A stretch of 64,000 bases of DNA from Actinokineospora sp. NBRC 105648 (GCF_030269645.1 NZ_BSTR01000020.1:11198-75197); one strand, 5' to 3'; positions 51,579 to 60,929 are shown, numbered from the stretch's first letter. The notes: generated from the letters alone by a model not told the origin. Made by a program: numbers and translations.

Positions 51579-53378
51579 CTAGCGCGACCCCACCGTGAGC
51601 GTGTAGTCCGCGAACCCGGACTTCCCGCCCCCGGTAGCGGTGACCCTGATCTTGTACGTCCCCGGCGCGGCCGAGAACGACGCGTTCAGGAACAGCATGG
51701 AGCTCTGGTTCCCGCTGATCGTGGCGGGCACCAGCTGCGCCGTCACCCCGGCGGGCACCCCGCTGGTCGACAGCGTGACCGACCCGGTCGCCCCGGTCAC
51801 CCGGATGTTCGGGAACAGGGCACCGCCGGGCTGGATGCTGCCCGAGGCGGGCGAGAGCGCCACCGTGAGCCCACCCGGCTGCTGCCCACCATCACCGACG
51901 GTCACCGTCAGCACGGCCTGCTTGCTGACCGAGCCCGAGGTACCGGTGACAGTCACCCGGTACTCGCCCTTCGGCGTGCTCGCCGTGGTGGTGATCGTCA
52001 GCTTGCCGGTCCGCCCGGAGGTGATCGTCGAGGGCTGGAACACCGCCTCGGCGCCCGAGGGCAGACCCGAAGCCGACAGGGTGATCTCGGCGGAAGCGCC
52101 GCCGACGACCTCACTGGTCACGTTGGTGGACACCGACTTGCCCGGGTCCACCTTCACCGCCGCCGGGCTGACGCCCAGGCCGAACTCGCCGCCGGGACCG
52201 CCGCCCTTGCCCACGGTCAGCGACACCGGCGCCTGCTTGGTCGCCGACGCCGTCTTGCCGGTGACGGTCACCGTGTAGGTGCCGTCCGGCGTGCCCGCGG
52301 CCGCGCTGAACGAGAGCTTCGCGCCCTCGCCGGTCTTGATCGAGCCCGGCTGGAACACCGCCTCCACCCCGGAGGGCAGACCCGAGGCGGAGAGAGCCAC
52401 GTCCTCGGGCGAGGCGCCCGCGGTCGTGTTGACCGCGACGGAGTTGCTCGACCCCGCCTCGACCCGGACCGACGTCGGGTTGACCGCGAGACCGAACTCG
52501 GCGGGCTGGGTCGTGCCGACCTTCTCCTTGACCCAGTCGCCCATGTCGTTGTCGAGCCTGCTCCAGATGCCGTACCACTTGAAGTCCGACCGGCTCCAGG
52601 ACGCCAGGCCCACCAGCTTGCCGTTGACGACCAGCGGTCCGCCGCTGTCGCCGGGCAGGATCGTGGTGCGCCCGTCGGGGTAGCCCGCGCAGATCATGGT
52701 CGCGGCCTTGAAGCCCGCGCCGACGCCCTGGCACACGCTCGCGCCGTCGACGATCGGGAAGCTCTGCTTGTCCAGCGAGACGTCCGCCGGGCTGTCCTCG
52801 TGCGTCTTCTTGCCGTAGCCCAGGCTCAGGCCCTGGTCACCGATCTTCCAGACGCCCGCGTCGGCCGAGGTGGCGAACTTGGCCCACTTGTCCGGCGAGA
52901 GCGGGATGTCCTCGTTGGTGGTGACCACCGCGACGTCGTAGCCCTGGTCGAAGTTGACGTAGCGCGGGTGCACCTCGTAGGACTTCACCGTCAGCGTGGT
53001 GCCGGTGCCGACGTTGAGGTCGTCGAGGCCGTAGTTGAAGGTCTTGGTGCCCTCCAGGCCGTTGCAGTGCGCCGCGATGACGATGGAGCGCTTGCCCACC
53101 ACGGAACCGGTGCACGACTGGCCCTTGGGGCGGACACCGCCCGCGCGCAGCGCCGCGATCACCGGCGGGTACTCCGACAGCGTGGCGTCCTGGCCCTTGT
53201 AGATGAACGCGGAGGCGTCACCCGGCGGTGGCGACGGGGTGTCGCCCTCGAAGGTGGCCGCGGTCCGGTTGCCGGTCTCGATCGGTGCCGCGTTGGCGAC
53301 CGTGACGGCGGCGAGCGCGGTCAGCGCCACGCCCATCACCACCGCGGCGGCGCGCGTGGAACGCTTGTTCCTGAACAT
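51579..53378 (-). CDS. secreted trypsin-like serine protease with three Ig-like C-terminal domains
   Basis: The 599-aa protein has a signal peptide to about residue 30 and an S1 protease domain (about 60-290) with His in VIAAHCNGL, Asp in GYDVAVV and Ser in LPGDSGGPLV. Three beta-sandwich repeats of about 95 residues follow (FGLAVNPTSVRVEAG, FGLGVSPAAVKVDPG, LTVALSPASGSIQPG), joined by Gly/Pro linkers. The tails probably bind substrate or cell wall. ATG 53378 lies 32 bp after the subtilase 2 gene, which suggests a two-protease operon. Confidence 0.94.
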   Translation of the reverse strand: MFRNKRSTRAAAVVMGVALTALAAVTVANAAPIETGNRTAATFEGDTPSPPPGDASAFIYKGQDATLSEYPPVIAALRAGGVRPKGQSCTGSVVGKRSIVIAAHCNGLEGTKTFNYGLDDLNVGTGTTLTVKSYEVHPRYVNFDQGYDVAVVTTNEDIPLSPDKWAKFATSADAGVWKIGDQGLSLGYGKKTHEDSPADVSLDKQSFPIVDGASVCQGVGAGFKAATMICAGYPDGRTTILPGDSGGPLVVNGKLVGLASWSRSDFKWYGIWSRLDNDMGDWVKEKVGTTQPAEFGLAVNPTSVRVEAGSSNSVAVNTTAGASPEDVALSASGLPSGVEAVFQPGSIKTGEGAKLSFSAAAGTPDGTYTVTVTGKTASATKQAPVSLTVGKGGGPGGEFGLGVSPAAVKVDPGKSVSTNVTSEVVGGASAEITLSASGLPSGAEAVFQPSTITSGRTGKLTITTTASTPKGEYRVTVTGTSGSVSKQAVLTVTVGDGGQQPGGLTVALSPASGSIQPGGALFPNIRVTGATGSVTLSTSGVPAGVTAQLVPATISGNQSSMLFLNASFSAAPGTYKIRVTATGGGKSGFADYTLTVGSR

Positions 53379-53410
53379 GGTTGGTCTCTCCACTGTGGAC
53401 TTCGCGGTGG

Positions 53411-54979
53411 TCACGGGGTCAGCGTCCAAGAGGTGATGGCGCCGGTGTCGAAGCGGTAGACGTCGCTCACCCGCAGCTTCCAGGTGCCGTTCTTCTGCTC
53501 ACCCGAGGCGTCGACGGTGTAGCTGGTGTGGATGCCCGCGGCGTCGCCGAGGCCGCCGGAGGGGCGCAGGTTGAACACCGCGCCGGACGGGCCGACCAGG
53601 TCGACGGCCAGGTCCGCGGTGAAGGTGTGGTCGATGTCGACCTTGACCGTGGTGGACGCCGAGGCGTTGCCGGTGCAGTTGGCCATGGTCACCGGGGAGT
53701 CCGCCGAGCCCGCGTCCGGGATCGAGACGGCGCCGGAGCTGGTCTGCGGGGCGCAGGTGCCCGGGTTCGGGCCGGTGCCGAATTCCTTGACGTAGAGCAG
53801 CTTGTTCGGCGAGCCCTTGGGGTCGGTGACCTTGTCCGGGGTGGTGGCCGCCAGCAGGCCCTGGGTGACCTGAGCGGGCGTGCTGCCCGGCTTGGCGGTC
53901 AGGTACAGCGCCGCGGCGCCCGCGACGTGCGGGGTGGCCATCGAGGTGCCCGACATCTGGCCGGACCCGCCGTTCTGCAGCGTCGAGGTGATGTTGGTGC
54001 CGGGGGCGAACAGGTCGACGCAGGTGCCGTAGTTCGAGCCCTGGCCGTTGGTCCACAGCGACCGCTTGTCGGCGTTGTCGGTGGCGCCCACGGTGATCGC
54101 GTTGGGCGTGCGGGCCGGGCTGGTCTGGCAGGCGTCGCCGTTGTTGTTGCCCGCGGCGATGGTCGAGGTGATGCCCTTGGCCACGACCTTGGCCACCGCG
54201 TCGTCGACCGAGGAGTTGCTGCTGCCGCCCAGGCTCGCGGTCATCACCGAGTTGGCGCCCGCGTTGGCCGCGACCCAGTCGAAGCCGCCGATGATCTGCG
54301 ACCACTGGCCGGAGCTCTGGCAGTCCAGCACCCGCACCGCGACGATCTTGACCTTCTTCGCCACGCCGTAGGTGGCGCTGCCGACGGTGCCCGCGACGTG
54401 CGTGCCGTGGCCGTGGCAGTCCGAGGCGTCGGCGTCGTTGTCGATGAAGTCGCGGCCCGAGGTGACCCGGCCGCCGAAGTCCGAGTGACCGCGGTACACG
54501 CCGGTGTCCACGACGTACACGGTCGCGCCGTCACCGTCGTTGGGGTAGGCGTACTTGTTGTCCACCGGCAGGGCGCGCTGGTCGATCCGGTCCAGGCCCC
54601 AGGTCGGGTTTGGCTGCTCGCCGACGGCGCGCGCGGTCCCGTCCTGCTCGACGTAGGCGACCTGCGGGTCGGCGGCGAGCCGCTTGGCCTGGGTCTCCGA
54701 CATCGCCACGGAGAAGCCGCGGATGGTCGCCGAGTAGGTGAGCTTGCGCTGGCCGCCGTAGCGGCCCGCCAGGTCGGCGGAGACCGCGTCGACCTGGTTC
54801 GCCTGAGCGGTGTCCTTGAGCACCACGATGTAGCTGCCCGAGACCGAGCCGGGCGCGCCCGCGCCGCGGACCACGCCCTCGGCGGGCGCTGCGGTGGCGG
54901 GCACCACCGCGGCGACCAGCGCGGCGCCCGCCACCACGCCCGCCACCGCCAACGCACGCGTCGAATACCTGTAATTCAT
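53411..54979 (-). CDS. secreted S8 subtilase with inhibitor I9 prodomain and P domain (paralogue 2)
   Basis: The 522-aa protein has a signal peptide, an I9 prodomain (YIVVLKDTAQANQ), and a catalytic domain with Asp in VYVVDTGVYRG, His in HGHGTHVAGT and Ser in GTSMATPHVAGA. The C-terminal P domain includes DHTFTADLAVDLVGPSG and NGTWKLRVSDVYRF. Close similarity to the 46299 gene shows a duplication within this region. ATG 54979 follows GGAGAG. It leads the trypsin gene. Confidence 0.96.
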   Translation of the reverse strand: MNYRYSTRALAVAGVVAGAALVAAVVPATAAPAEGVVRGAGAPGSVSGSYIVVLKDTAQANQVDAVSADLAGRYGGQRKLTYSATIRGFSVAMSETQAKRLAADPQVAYVEQDGTARAVGEQPNPTWGLDRIDQRALPVDNKYAYPNDGDGATVYVVDTGVYRGHSDFGGRVTSGRDFIDNDADASDCHGHGTHVAGTVGSATYGVAKKVKIVAVRVLDCQSSGQWSQIIGGFDWVAANAGANSVMTASLGGSSNSSVDDAVAKVVAKGITSTIAAGNNNGDACQTSPARTPNAITVGATDNADKRSLWTNGQGSNYGTCVDLFAPGTNITSTLQNGGSGQMSGTSMATPHVAGAAALYLTAKPGSTPAQVTQGLLAATTPDKVTDPKGSPNKLLYVKEFGTGPNPGTCAPQTSSGAVSIPDAGSADSPVTMANCTGNASASTTVKVDIDHTFTADLAVDLVGPSGAVFNLRPSGGLGDAAGIHTSYTVDASGEQKNGTWKLRVSDVYRFDTGAITSWTLTP

Positions 54980-55089
54980 CGAAACTCTCCTTTATCGCGC
55001 CCACGGCACTACCGCGGGCGTGGCGACCGCGAGCAGGGTCGTGAATTGCGGCCACCACGGATCACCCTCCCTGAGCACCTACGGGAGGG

Positions 55090-55125
55090 GAATGTGCGCG
55101 CAATTAAGTGGCGATACCCATTAAA
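55090..55125 (-). promoter_or_regulatory. conserved element upstream of subtilase 2
   Basis: gaatgtgcgcgca, then gtgg, then tacccattaaa matches the 47958 element upstream of the paralogous gene. It lies 111-146 bp before the start. Preservation in DNA that is otherwise different between the two leaders argues for function. Confidence 0.55.
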
Positions 55126-55200
55126 TCGCCGCGCGGGGGAAGGCCCACCCGCGCGGCGAAATAATGGGAAATCACACTTGAGGAGAGTCCGGTCGGACGG

Positions 55201-56592
55201 TTACCGGGCGGTGGCGCAGTTCAGGGTGCCCGCGCGGAGCGCGTGACCACCGTCGTTGTCGTCGTCGGCCCACAGGACCGGCTTGCGCCCGCTCACGCAC
55301 GCCGCCTGCGGCGCGATGGCGAAGCCCTCGTTGTTGTAGTCGGACATCCCGGTCGGCCGGTTGTACACCGCGGTGACGGCGAACTTGCCCTGGGCGTTGA
55401 CGTCGAGGGTGGCCGAGCGGCCCTGGCAGGTGTTGTCGCAGACGGCCCACAGGTGCCCGGACGCGGGGTCGAACTCCAGGTCCATCACACCGCTGAAGCC
55501 GCTCGCGACGGTGGCGACCCTGGTGTAGGAGGTGCCGGACTGGTTGAGGGCGTAGGCGTAGACGGTGCCGTTGGCCTCGAGACCGACCAGGTAGAGGCCG
55601 GTGCCGTGGCCGGCGTAGGTGCTCGGGTTGTACGCCGCGCCGGTGTGCTCGTCGCGGAAGCCGCGAGCGGTGAGGAACGAGTCCGGCACCCACGAGATGG
55701 CCTCGAGCCCGCTGTTGGCCGCCACCGACGGCAGGTCGGCGGTGAGGTTCCACTCGGCGGTCGCGTTCAGGGTGGACGCCGAGGAGGTGCCGTCGTAGCG
55801 GAGGACCTTGAGCGCGCTGCCGCCGCCGCTGTTGTCGCGCTCGGTGGCCACGACCAGCCCGTCGGGGGTGGCGACCACGCCTTCGGCGTCGGGGTCGCCG
55901 GAGCCGTTGGCGTAGTGCAGCACCTTGCCCGACGCCCAGCCGCCCGTGGTGTCGGGGCGCCACGCGCTGCCGTTGGGCACGAGCCGGTAGAGCGTGCCGG
56001 GGCCGTTCTTCACCGCCCACACCACCCCCGTGCCCTGGTAGGACAGGCCGCTGAGGTTGGTGCCGAACACGTTCGAGGCGTCCGCGGTGGTGACCGCGGC
56101 GTCGCCCGGCCAGGCGGAGGTGGTGACCGGGCACGCGTTCGCGGCGCCCCTGGTCGGGGTGGTGGTCGTGGCGAACGCCCCGACGCCGTCGGCGCACCGG
56201 CCGTACGTCGTGGTCGCGTGCGCGCTCCAGGTGTAGGAGTCCACCAGGGTGGACGACCGGTACAGCCGCGCCGAGTCCGCGCTGCCGAGGCCGTAGACCG
56301 GGTCGACGTCGACCACCAGGTACCCGCCCGGGGCCACCGACGTGCCCGAGGCGATGGTGAACGCGTGCGAGTTGTCGTTGTCCTTGACGACCCAGCCGGA
56401 CACGTCGACCGCCGCGGCCGAGGTGTTGACCAGCTCGACCCAGTCACCCGGCGAGCCGCCGTTGGACTCGACCTCGTTGATCACCACCCCCGGCGCCGCC
56501 GCGGCCGCCGCGGGCAGCGCGCCCCCGGCCAGCGCGAGCGCCGAGAGTGCCGCCGTGACCAGCCGTGCGTGTCCTCGCCAGTGCGTCCGCAT
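55201..56592 (-). CDS. secreted lamin-tail domain protein with a beta-propeller-like region
   Basis: The 463-aa protein has a signal peptide to about residue 33, then a lamin-tail domain (INEVESNGGSPGDWVELVN, VSGWVVKDND) to about 150. A long region rich in WAVKNGPGTLYRL, GLEAISWVPDSFL and FDPASGHLWAVCDN resembles esterase-like phytase/propeller proteins. Its enzyme activity, if any, is not visible. ATG 56592 has GAGGAGGAG upstream. It lies upstream of the subtilase/trypsin pair on the same strand with a 221-bp gap. Confidence 0.82.
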   Translation of the reverse strand: MRTHWRGHARLVTAALSALALAGGALPAAAAAAPGVVINEVESNGGSPGDWVELVNTSAAAVDVSGWVVKDNDNSHAFTIASGTSVAPGGYLVVDVDPVYGLGSADSARLYRSSTLVDSYTWSAHATTTYGRCADGVGAFATTTTPTRGAANACPVTTSAWPGDAAVTTADASNVFGTNLSGLSYQGTGVVWAVKNGPGTLYRLVPNGSAWRPDTTGGWASGKVLHYANGSGDPDAEGVVATPDGLVVATERDNSGGGSALKVLRYDGTSSASTLNATAEWNLTADLPSVAANSGLEAISWVPDSFLTARGFRDEHTGAAYNPSTYAGHGTGLYLVGLEANGTVYAYALNQSGTSYTRVATVASGFSGVMDLEFDPASGHLWAVCDNTCQGRSATLDVNAQGKFAVTAVYNRPTGMSDYNNEGFAIAPQAACVSGRKPVLWADDDNDGGHALRAGTLNCATAR

Positions 56593-56714
56593 GCGCCGCT
56601 CCTCCTCGCCGGGTAACGCTGTCCAGTGGAGCCTCCGGTACAGCGGCGACCAGGAGTTGAACGCGCGGCCACCACCGAGGACACCGTACGTGACCAGGCG
56701 TGTTCACGCAGTCA

Positions 56715-57326
56715 TCAGCGGATCAGCAGGAACACCGCCCCGCCGACTAGCGGGCCGACCAGCACCCCGACCACCACCTGGGCGGCGGTGTGGTCGGTCA
56801 GCACCACCCTGGACCAGCAGACCAGGGCTAGCGGGGCCAGCAGGAGCAGTGCCCACTGACCGTAGAGCAGGGTGGTCATGGCCACCGCTCCCCCGGCCAC
56901 GGCCGCGTGCAGCGAGATCTTCCAGGCGGTGGTGATCGCGATGCAGACCACCAGCGTGGCGAACATCGACAGGGACAGCGCGAGCACGTCGCGCGGCGCG
57001 TCGGCTAGGACCTGGATGGTGATGCCGACGGCGGTCGAGGCCAAACCGACCAGCAGCGGCAGGAAACGGTGCTCGCGGTCGCGCACGTGGTGGCCGTCCC
57101 ACCGCCCCGCGCGGGCGCCGCGGATGATGAAAGCCATCGGCAGCACGCTGGAGAACACCGCGACGACCAAGCCCCAGAGGACTGTGGCCGCCGGATCGTG
57201 CCCGGTGGCCACCCAGGCGACCGCCAGCGGCAGGATCAGGACGACGACAGCGGGCGAGAAGACCTCGGTCGCGACCTTGGCGAGCCGCGTGGCGGGCGGG
57301 GCGACGGGGGGCGCGATGGTGTCCAC
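56715..57326 (-). CDS. PAP2-like integral membrane protein
   Basis: This 203-aa protein has about five or six membrane helices. DREHRFLPLL near residue 80, SLHAAVAGGAVA near 140 and SRVVLTDHTAAQVVVG near 172 match the three phosphatase boxes of type 2 phosphatidic acid phosphatases in weakened form: the PSGH box is SLH, and the third box keeps Arg and His. It may act on a lipid or polyprenyl phosphate, or be inactive. GTG 57326 has no strong ribosome site. Confidence 0.72.
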   Translation of the reverse strand: MDTIAPPVAPPATRLAKVATEVFSPAVVVLILPLAVAWVATGHDPAATVLWGLVVAVFSSVLPMAFIIRGARAGRWDGHHVRDREHRFLPLLVGLASTAVGITIQVLADAPRDVLALSLSMFATLVVCIAITTAWKISLHAAVAGGAVAMTTLLYGQWALLLLAPLALVCWSRVVLTDHTAAQVVVGVLVGPLVGGAVFLLIR

Positions 57327-57395
57327 CGCCCTGATGATTCCACCGAGGGTGATCGCCGGTCACGCTTCGGCTCGCGGATCCGGTCGAAGCACTAG

Positions 57396-57417
57396 TGCCT
57401 CCCCGCGCGGGGAGGCA
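57396..57417. promoter_or_regulatory. 22-bp perfect palindrome
   Basis: tgcctccccgcgcggggaggca is a perfect palindrome in the divergent gap between the PAP2-like gene and the Cfa operon, 62 bp before the Cfa start. It may be an operator or a stem near the start of a transcript. Confidence 0.45.
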
Positions 57418-57479
57418 GCCGACGGCCGACAATCTGATCGGGCCCGCCCATCCCCACCCGCGGTGGCGGCGAATGACCC

Positions 57480-58802
57480 ATGACCTTGTCCCCCGACGAT
57501 CGGAGCCGCGCGGTGGCCGGATCCACCCCAATCGCGAACACCCTGGCCGAGGTCGTCGAGCGCGTCCTCGGCGCGCCCCTGCCGATCCGCCTGCGCGCCT
57601 GGGACGGCAGCGAGGCGGGCCCGCACGGCGGGCCGGTGGGCGTGATCAGGTCCCGTCGAGCGCTCCGCCGCCTGCTGTGGGACCCGAACGAGCTGGGCCT
57701 GGCGCGCGCGTACGTCAGCGGCGACCTCGACGTCGAGGGCGACCTGGGCGAGGCGTTGGCCCTGTTCTGGGAGCTGACCAGGGAGAACAAGATCAGCCGC
57801 CCGAAGCTGGCCCTGCGGGACAAGGCGGGGCTCTTCGCCAAGGCCGTCCGGCTCGGCGTGGTCGGCCCACGACCGCGGCCACCCGCCGAGGAGGCGCGGC
57901 TGTCCGGCCAGGAGCACACCAAGGCCCGCGACCGCGCCGCCATCGCGCACCACTACGACCTGTCCAACGCCTTCTACGAGCGCGTGCTCGACCCGCAGAT
58001 GGCTTACTCGTGCGGCTACTGGACCTCCGCGGATCCCGAGTACACCGTCGAGGACGCCCAGCGCGACAAGCTCGACCTGGTGTGCGCCAAGCTCGGCCTG
58101 CGGCCCGGGATGCGGATGCTCGACGCGGGCTGCGGGTGGGGCTCGCTCTCGGTGCACGCGGCGAAGTACTACGGCGTGCACGTCACCGGCATCACCCTGT
58201 CCAAGGAGCAGCGCAAGTTCATCCTCGACCGGGTGAAGGCCGAGGGCCTCACCGACCAGGTCGAGGTGCGGCTGCAGGACTACCGCGAGCTCGACGACCC
58301 GCCGTTCGACGCCATCGGCACCCTGGAGATGGGCGAGCACGTGGGCGCGGGCAACTACCCGGTGTACGCGGCGACGCTGTACCGGATGCTCAAGCCCGAG
58401 GGCCGCCTGCTGCTGCAGCAGATGTCACGCGGCGCGGTCGCCCAGGGCGGCGGGGCGTTCATCGAGACCTACATCGCCCCGGACATGAACATGCGCCCGG
58501 TCGGCCAGACCATCGACCTGCTGACCGACGCCGGGCTCGAGGTCCGCGACGTCGAGGCGCTGCGCGAGCACTACGTGTGGACCATCGAGGCCTGGGCGCG
58601 CACGCTCGAGCGCAACCGCGACGAGCTGGTCGCGCTGGCGGGCGAGCAGCAGTTCCGGGTGTGGCGGCTCTACATGGTGGGCAGCGCGGGCGCGTTCCGG
58701 GAGAACCGGATGGGCGTCGACCAGATCCTCGCGGTCCGACCGACCGCGACCGGTTCGTCCGGCCTGCCGCGCACCCGCGCCGAACTGCTGGAGAAGGCGT
58801 GA
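57480..58802 (+). CDS. Cfa-family fatty acyl phospholipid methyltransferase
   Basis: The 440-aa protein belongs to the cyclopropane-fatty-acid synthase family. AIAHHYDLSNAFYERVLD near residue 158, MAYSCGYW, SAM motif I MLDAGCGWGSLSVHAA near 215 and TLSKEQRKF, EMGEHVGAGNYPVY follow the family order. It methylates the double bond of unsaturated acyl chains with SAM, giving a cyclopropane or 10-methylene product. Actinobacteria often use it for 10-methyl (tuberculostearic-type) fatty acids. ATG 57480 has only a weak ribosome site. It overlaps the next gene by four bases. Confidence 0.9.
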   Translation: MTLSPDDRSRAVAGSTPIANTLAEVVERVLGAPLPIRLRAWDGSEAGPHGGPVGVIRSRRALRRLLWDPNELGLARAYVSGDLDVEGDLGEALALFWELTRENKISRPKLALRDKAGLFAKAVRLGVVGPRPRPPAEEARLSGQEHTKARDRAAIAHHYDLSNAFYERVLDPQMAYSCGYWTSADPEYTVEDAQRDKLDLVCAKLGLRPGMRMLDAGCGWGSLSVHAAKYYGVHVTGITLSKEQRKFILDRVKAEGLTDQVEVRLQDYRELDDPPFDAIGTLEMGEHVGAGNYPVYAATLYRMLKPEGRLLLQQMSRGAVAQGGGAFIETYIAPDMNMRPVGQTIDLLTDAGLEVRDVEALREHYVWTIEAWARTLERNRDELVALAGEQQFRVWRLYMVGSAGAFRENRMGVDQILAVRPTATGSSGLPRTRAELLEKA

Positions 58803-59584
58803 GCCTGCTGCTCAACCTGGCGGCCACCCTGGTGGCGGTCGTGGTGGTGCTCGCCATCACCTTCGCGATCAGCGTGCGGCGCGGCAAGTTCGACACCATC
58901 GACACGGTGTGGGGCCTGGGCTTCGCGGTCATCGCGATCGTCACCTTTGCACTGTCCACAGGAGACTTGGCGGTCCGCCTGGTCGCGACGGTGCTGCCGG
59001 TCGTGTGGGGCGTCCGGTTGGCCGTGCACCTGCACCGGCGCAACCGGGGCAAGCCGGAGGACCGGCGCTACGTCAAGATCCTCGCCGACGCCAAGGGCAG
59101 CCCGCTGGCGCACATGGCCCGGGTCGTGTTCCTCCCCCAGGGCGCGATCATGTGGTTCGTGTCGCTGCCGGTGCAGGTGGCGCAGTACTCGACGTTCGGA
59201 CCGATCGCCTACGCGGGTATCGCGGTGTGGCTGACCGGCTTCGTCTTCGAGTCGGTGGGTGACTGGCAGCTCAGCCGGTTCAGCGCCGACCCGGCGAACA
59301 AGGGCACGGTCCTCGACACTGGCCTGTGGCGCTACACCCGCCACCCCAACTACTTCGGCGACGCCTGTGTGTGGTGGGGGCTCTACCTGGTCGCTTGCTC
59401 GTCGTGGCTGGGCGCGGCCACCGTCCTGTCGCCGGTGCTGATGACCTTCATGCTGGCCAAGGGCACCGGCAAACCCCTGACCGAGAAGCACCTGTCGTCG
59501 AGCCGTCCCGGCTACGCCGACTACGTGGCGCGGACCAGCGGGTTCTTCCCGCTGCCGCCGAGGAAACGAGGAGCACCCGCATGA
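58799..59584 (+). CDS. DUF1295 (steroid 5-alpha-reductase-like) membrane protein
   Basis: This 261-aa integral membrane protein has the C-terminal signature WRYTRHPNYFGDACVWWGLYL near residue 180 and FGPIAYAGIAVW, WQLSRF before it, typical of DUF1295/steroid reductase-like proteins. Relatives use NADPH to reduce double bonds or transfer methyl groups. Encoded between Cfa and a peroxiredoxin with start/stop overlaps on both sides, it is a candidate reductase for the methylated acyl chain (inference). GTG 58799 overlaps cfa; the stop overlaps the next ATG. Confidence 0.87.
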   Translation: MSLLLNLAATLVAVVVVLAITFAISVRRGKFDTIDTVWGLGFAVIAIVTFALSTGDLAVRLVATVLPVVWGVRLAVHLHRRNRGKPEDRRYVKILADAKGSPLAHMARVVFLPQGAIMWFVSLPVQVAQYSTFGPIAYAGIAVWLTGFVFESVGDWQLSRFSADPANKGTVLDTGLWRYTRHPNYFGDACVWWGLYLVACSSWLGAATVLSPVLMTFMLAKGTGKPLTEKHLSSSRPGYADYVARTSGFFPLPPRKRGAPA

Positions 59585-60045
59585 AGCCAGGAGACCACGT
59601 CGAGGACTTCACCCTCAAGGACGAGACGGGCGCCGACCGCAGCCTGTCCGAGTTCTTGGCGACCGGCCCGGTCGTGCTGTTCTTCTACCCGGCCGCGATG
59701 ACCGGCGGCTGCACTGCGGAGAGCTGCCACTTCCGCGACCTGGCGGCGGAGTTCGCCGCGGTCGGCGCCCACCGGATCGGCATCAGCCCGGACGCGGTGG
59801 ACAAGCAGGCGCAGTTCTCCACGATGCACTCGTTCGACTACCCGCTCCTGTCGGACCCCGACGGCGCGGTGGCCAAGAAGTTCGAGGTGCGGCGCAAGTT
59901 CGGCCCGCTGCTGACCAAGCGCAAGACCTTCGTCATCGACACCGACGGCACCGTGCTCGAGGCGGTCAAGAGCGAGCTGCGCTTCAACGTGCACGCCGAC
60001 CGCGCGCTGGAAGTGTTGCGGGAGAAGCAGTCCAAGACGGCTTAG
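59581..60045 (+). CDS. bcp: peroxiredoxin, Bcp/PrxQ type
   Basis: This 154-aa thioredoxin-fold peroxidase has the peroxidatic Cys and a resolving Cys five residues later in MTGGCTAESCHF near residue 44, and FYPAAMTGG just before it. It reduces hydrogen peroxide and lipid hydroperoxides. It is the third gene of the Cfa operon, fused by an ATGA overlap, and may protect unsaturated or branched lipids. Confidence 0.94.
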   Translation: MKPGDHVEDFTLKDETGADRSLSEFLATGPVVLFFYPAAMTGGCTAESCHFRDLAAEFAAVGAHRIGISPDAVDKQAQFSTMHSFDYPLLSDPDGAVAKKFEVRRKFGPLLTKRKTFVIDTDGTVLEAVKSELRFNVHADRALEVLREKQSKTA

Positions 60046-60050
60046 GCCCA

Positions 60051-60085
60051 CGGCCTGCCGGGTGCCCAGGCGCCCCGGCAGGCCG
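60051..60085 (+). terminator. hairpin after the Cfa operon
   Basis: cggcctgccggg and cccggcaggccg form a perfect 12-bp stem with an 11-base loop, six bp after the peroxiredoxin stop. Confidence 0.88.
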
Positions 60086-60121
60086 CTAGTCTGCGCGCGT
60101 TCCCCGAGTCTGGAGGATGTC

Positions 60122-60751
60122 GTGTCGGACAGCTTCATGGTCGCCGCCCGGATCGAGCTGAGCCGGGCGGCCTTCGACGTCTGGCTCAGCTCGGTGCCCG
60201 GCCCCGAGGTGATCACCAACCCCGACCGGATGTTCGACGGCTGGTACTGGGACGGCGACCAGCCCGCGGCCTGGTCGGACCTGCCCACCGGCCGGACACC
60301 ACGCGAGTTCTTCGCCGACCAGGTCGACGCCGCCGACTCCGGCACGGCCACCCTGCTCCGCTATCGCGACGGCGCCCTGGAGGCGTACCTGTTCTTCCTC
60401 GGCTACGACAAGGAAAGCGTGCACACGGCCCTGCTGATGCTCGCGGGCGCGGGCGTGCACGCCGCCGCGGAGCAGACCGTCCTGTTCTGGGCGGAGACCA
60501 GCGGCAGCCTGCTCACGCCGGACGGGGCGTGGCTGTCGGTGCTGTCGGCCGGCCGGGACGGGGCGCGCTTCGTGCGCGAGCGGGATCTGACGGGAGTGGT
60601 CGCGAGCCTGCGTCCCGTCGAGCAGGGCTTCTTCGACCTCGTGGACCGGCTCGCGGAGGAAGAGGAAGAGCACGACCCGGACGAGCCGTTCCCCGCCCGC
60701 GCCGCCCACGACCCCGGCTACCTCGACCCGGCGGTCCTGGCAACATCCTGA
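60122..60751 (+). CDS. hypothetical protein
   Basis: The 209-aa soluble protein is rich in aromatic and acidic residues (VITNPDRMFDGWYWDGDQPAA near residue 30, AYLFFLGYDKE near 90) and ends in an acidic tail (LAEEEEEHDPDEPF). There is no signal peptide or known motif. GTG 60122 has GGAGGA five bases upstream and codon use is normal, so it is a real gene. Family not recognised. Confidence 0.8.
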   Translation: MSDSFMVAARIELSRAAFDVWLSSVPGPEVITNPDRMFDGWYWDGDQPAAWSDLPTGRTPREFFADQVDAADSGTATLLRYRDGALEAYLFFLGYDKESVHTALLMLAGAGVHAAAEQTVLFWAETSGSLLTPDGAWLSVLSAGRDGARFVRERDLTGVVASLRPVEQGFFDLVDRLAEEEEEHDPDEPFPARAAHDPGYLDPAVLATS

Positions 60752-60929
60752 GCCCCGCCGCATCGGCCGCCCGCTCCAGGGAACGAACCACCCCGCCGGC
60801 GACGGGGAGTAACGCCACCAGCACCGCTTCGCCTGTGACCGGTATCGGCCGGTCTGGCCGCTTGTCGCCACTCATCCGGTCAAGTCCTGACAACGCGGAA
60901 GTGCCAGGGGTGTGGGTTCCCGGGACAGA

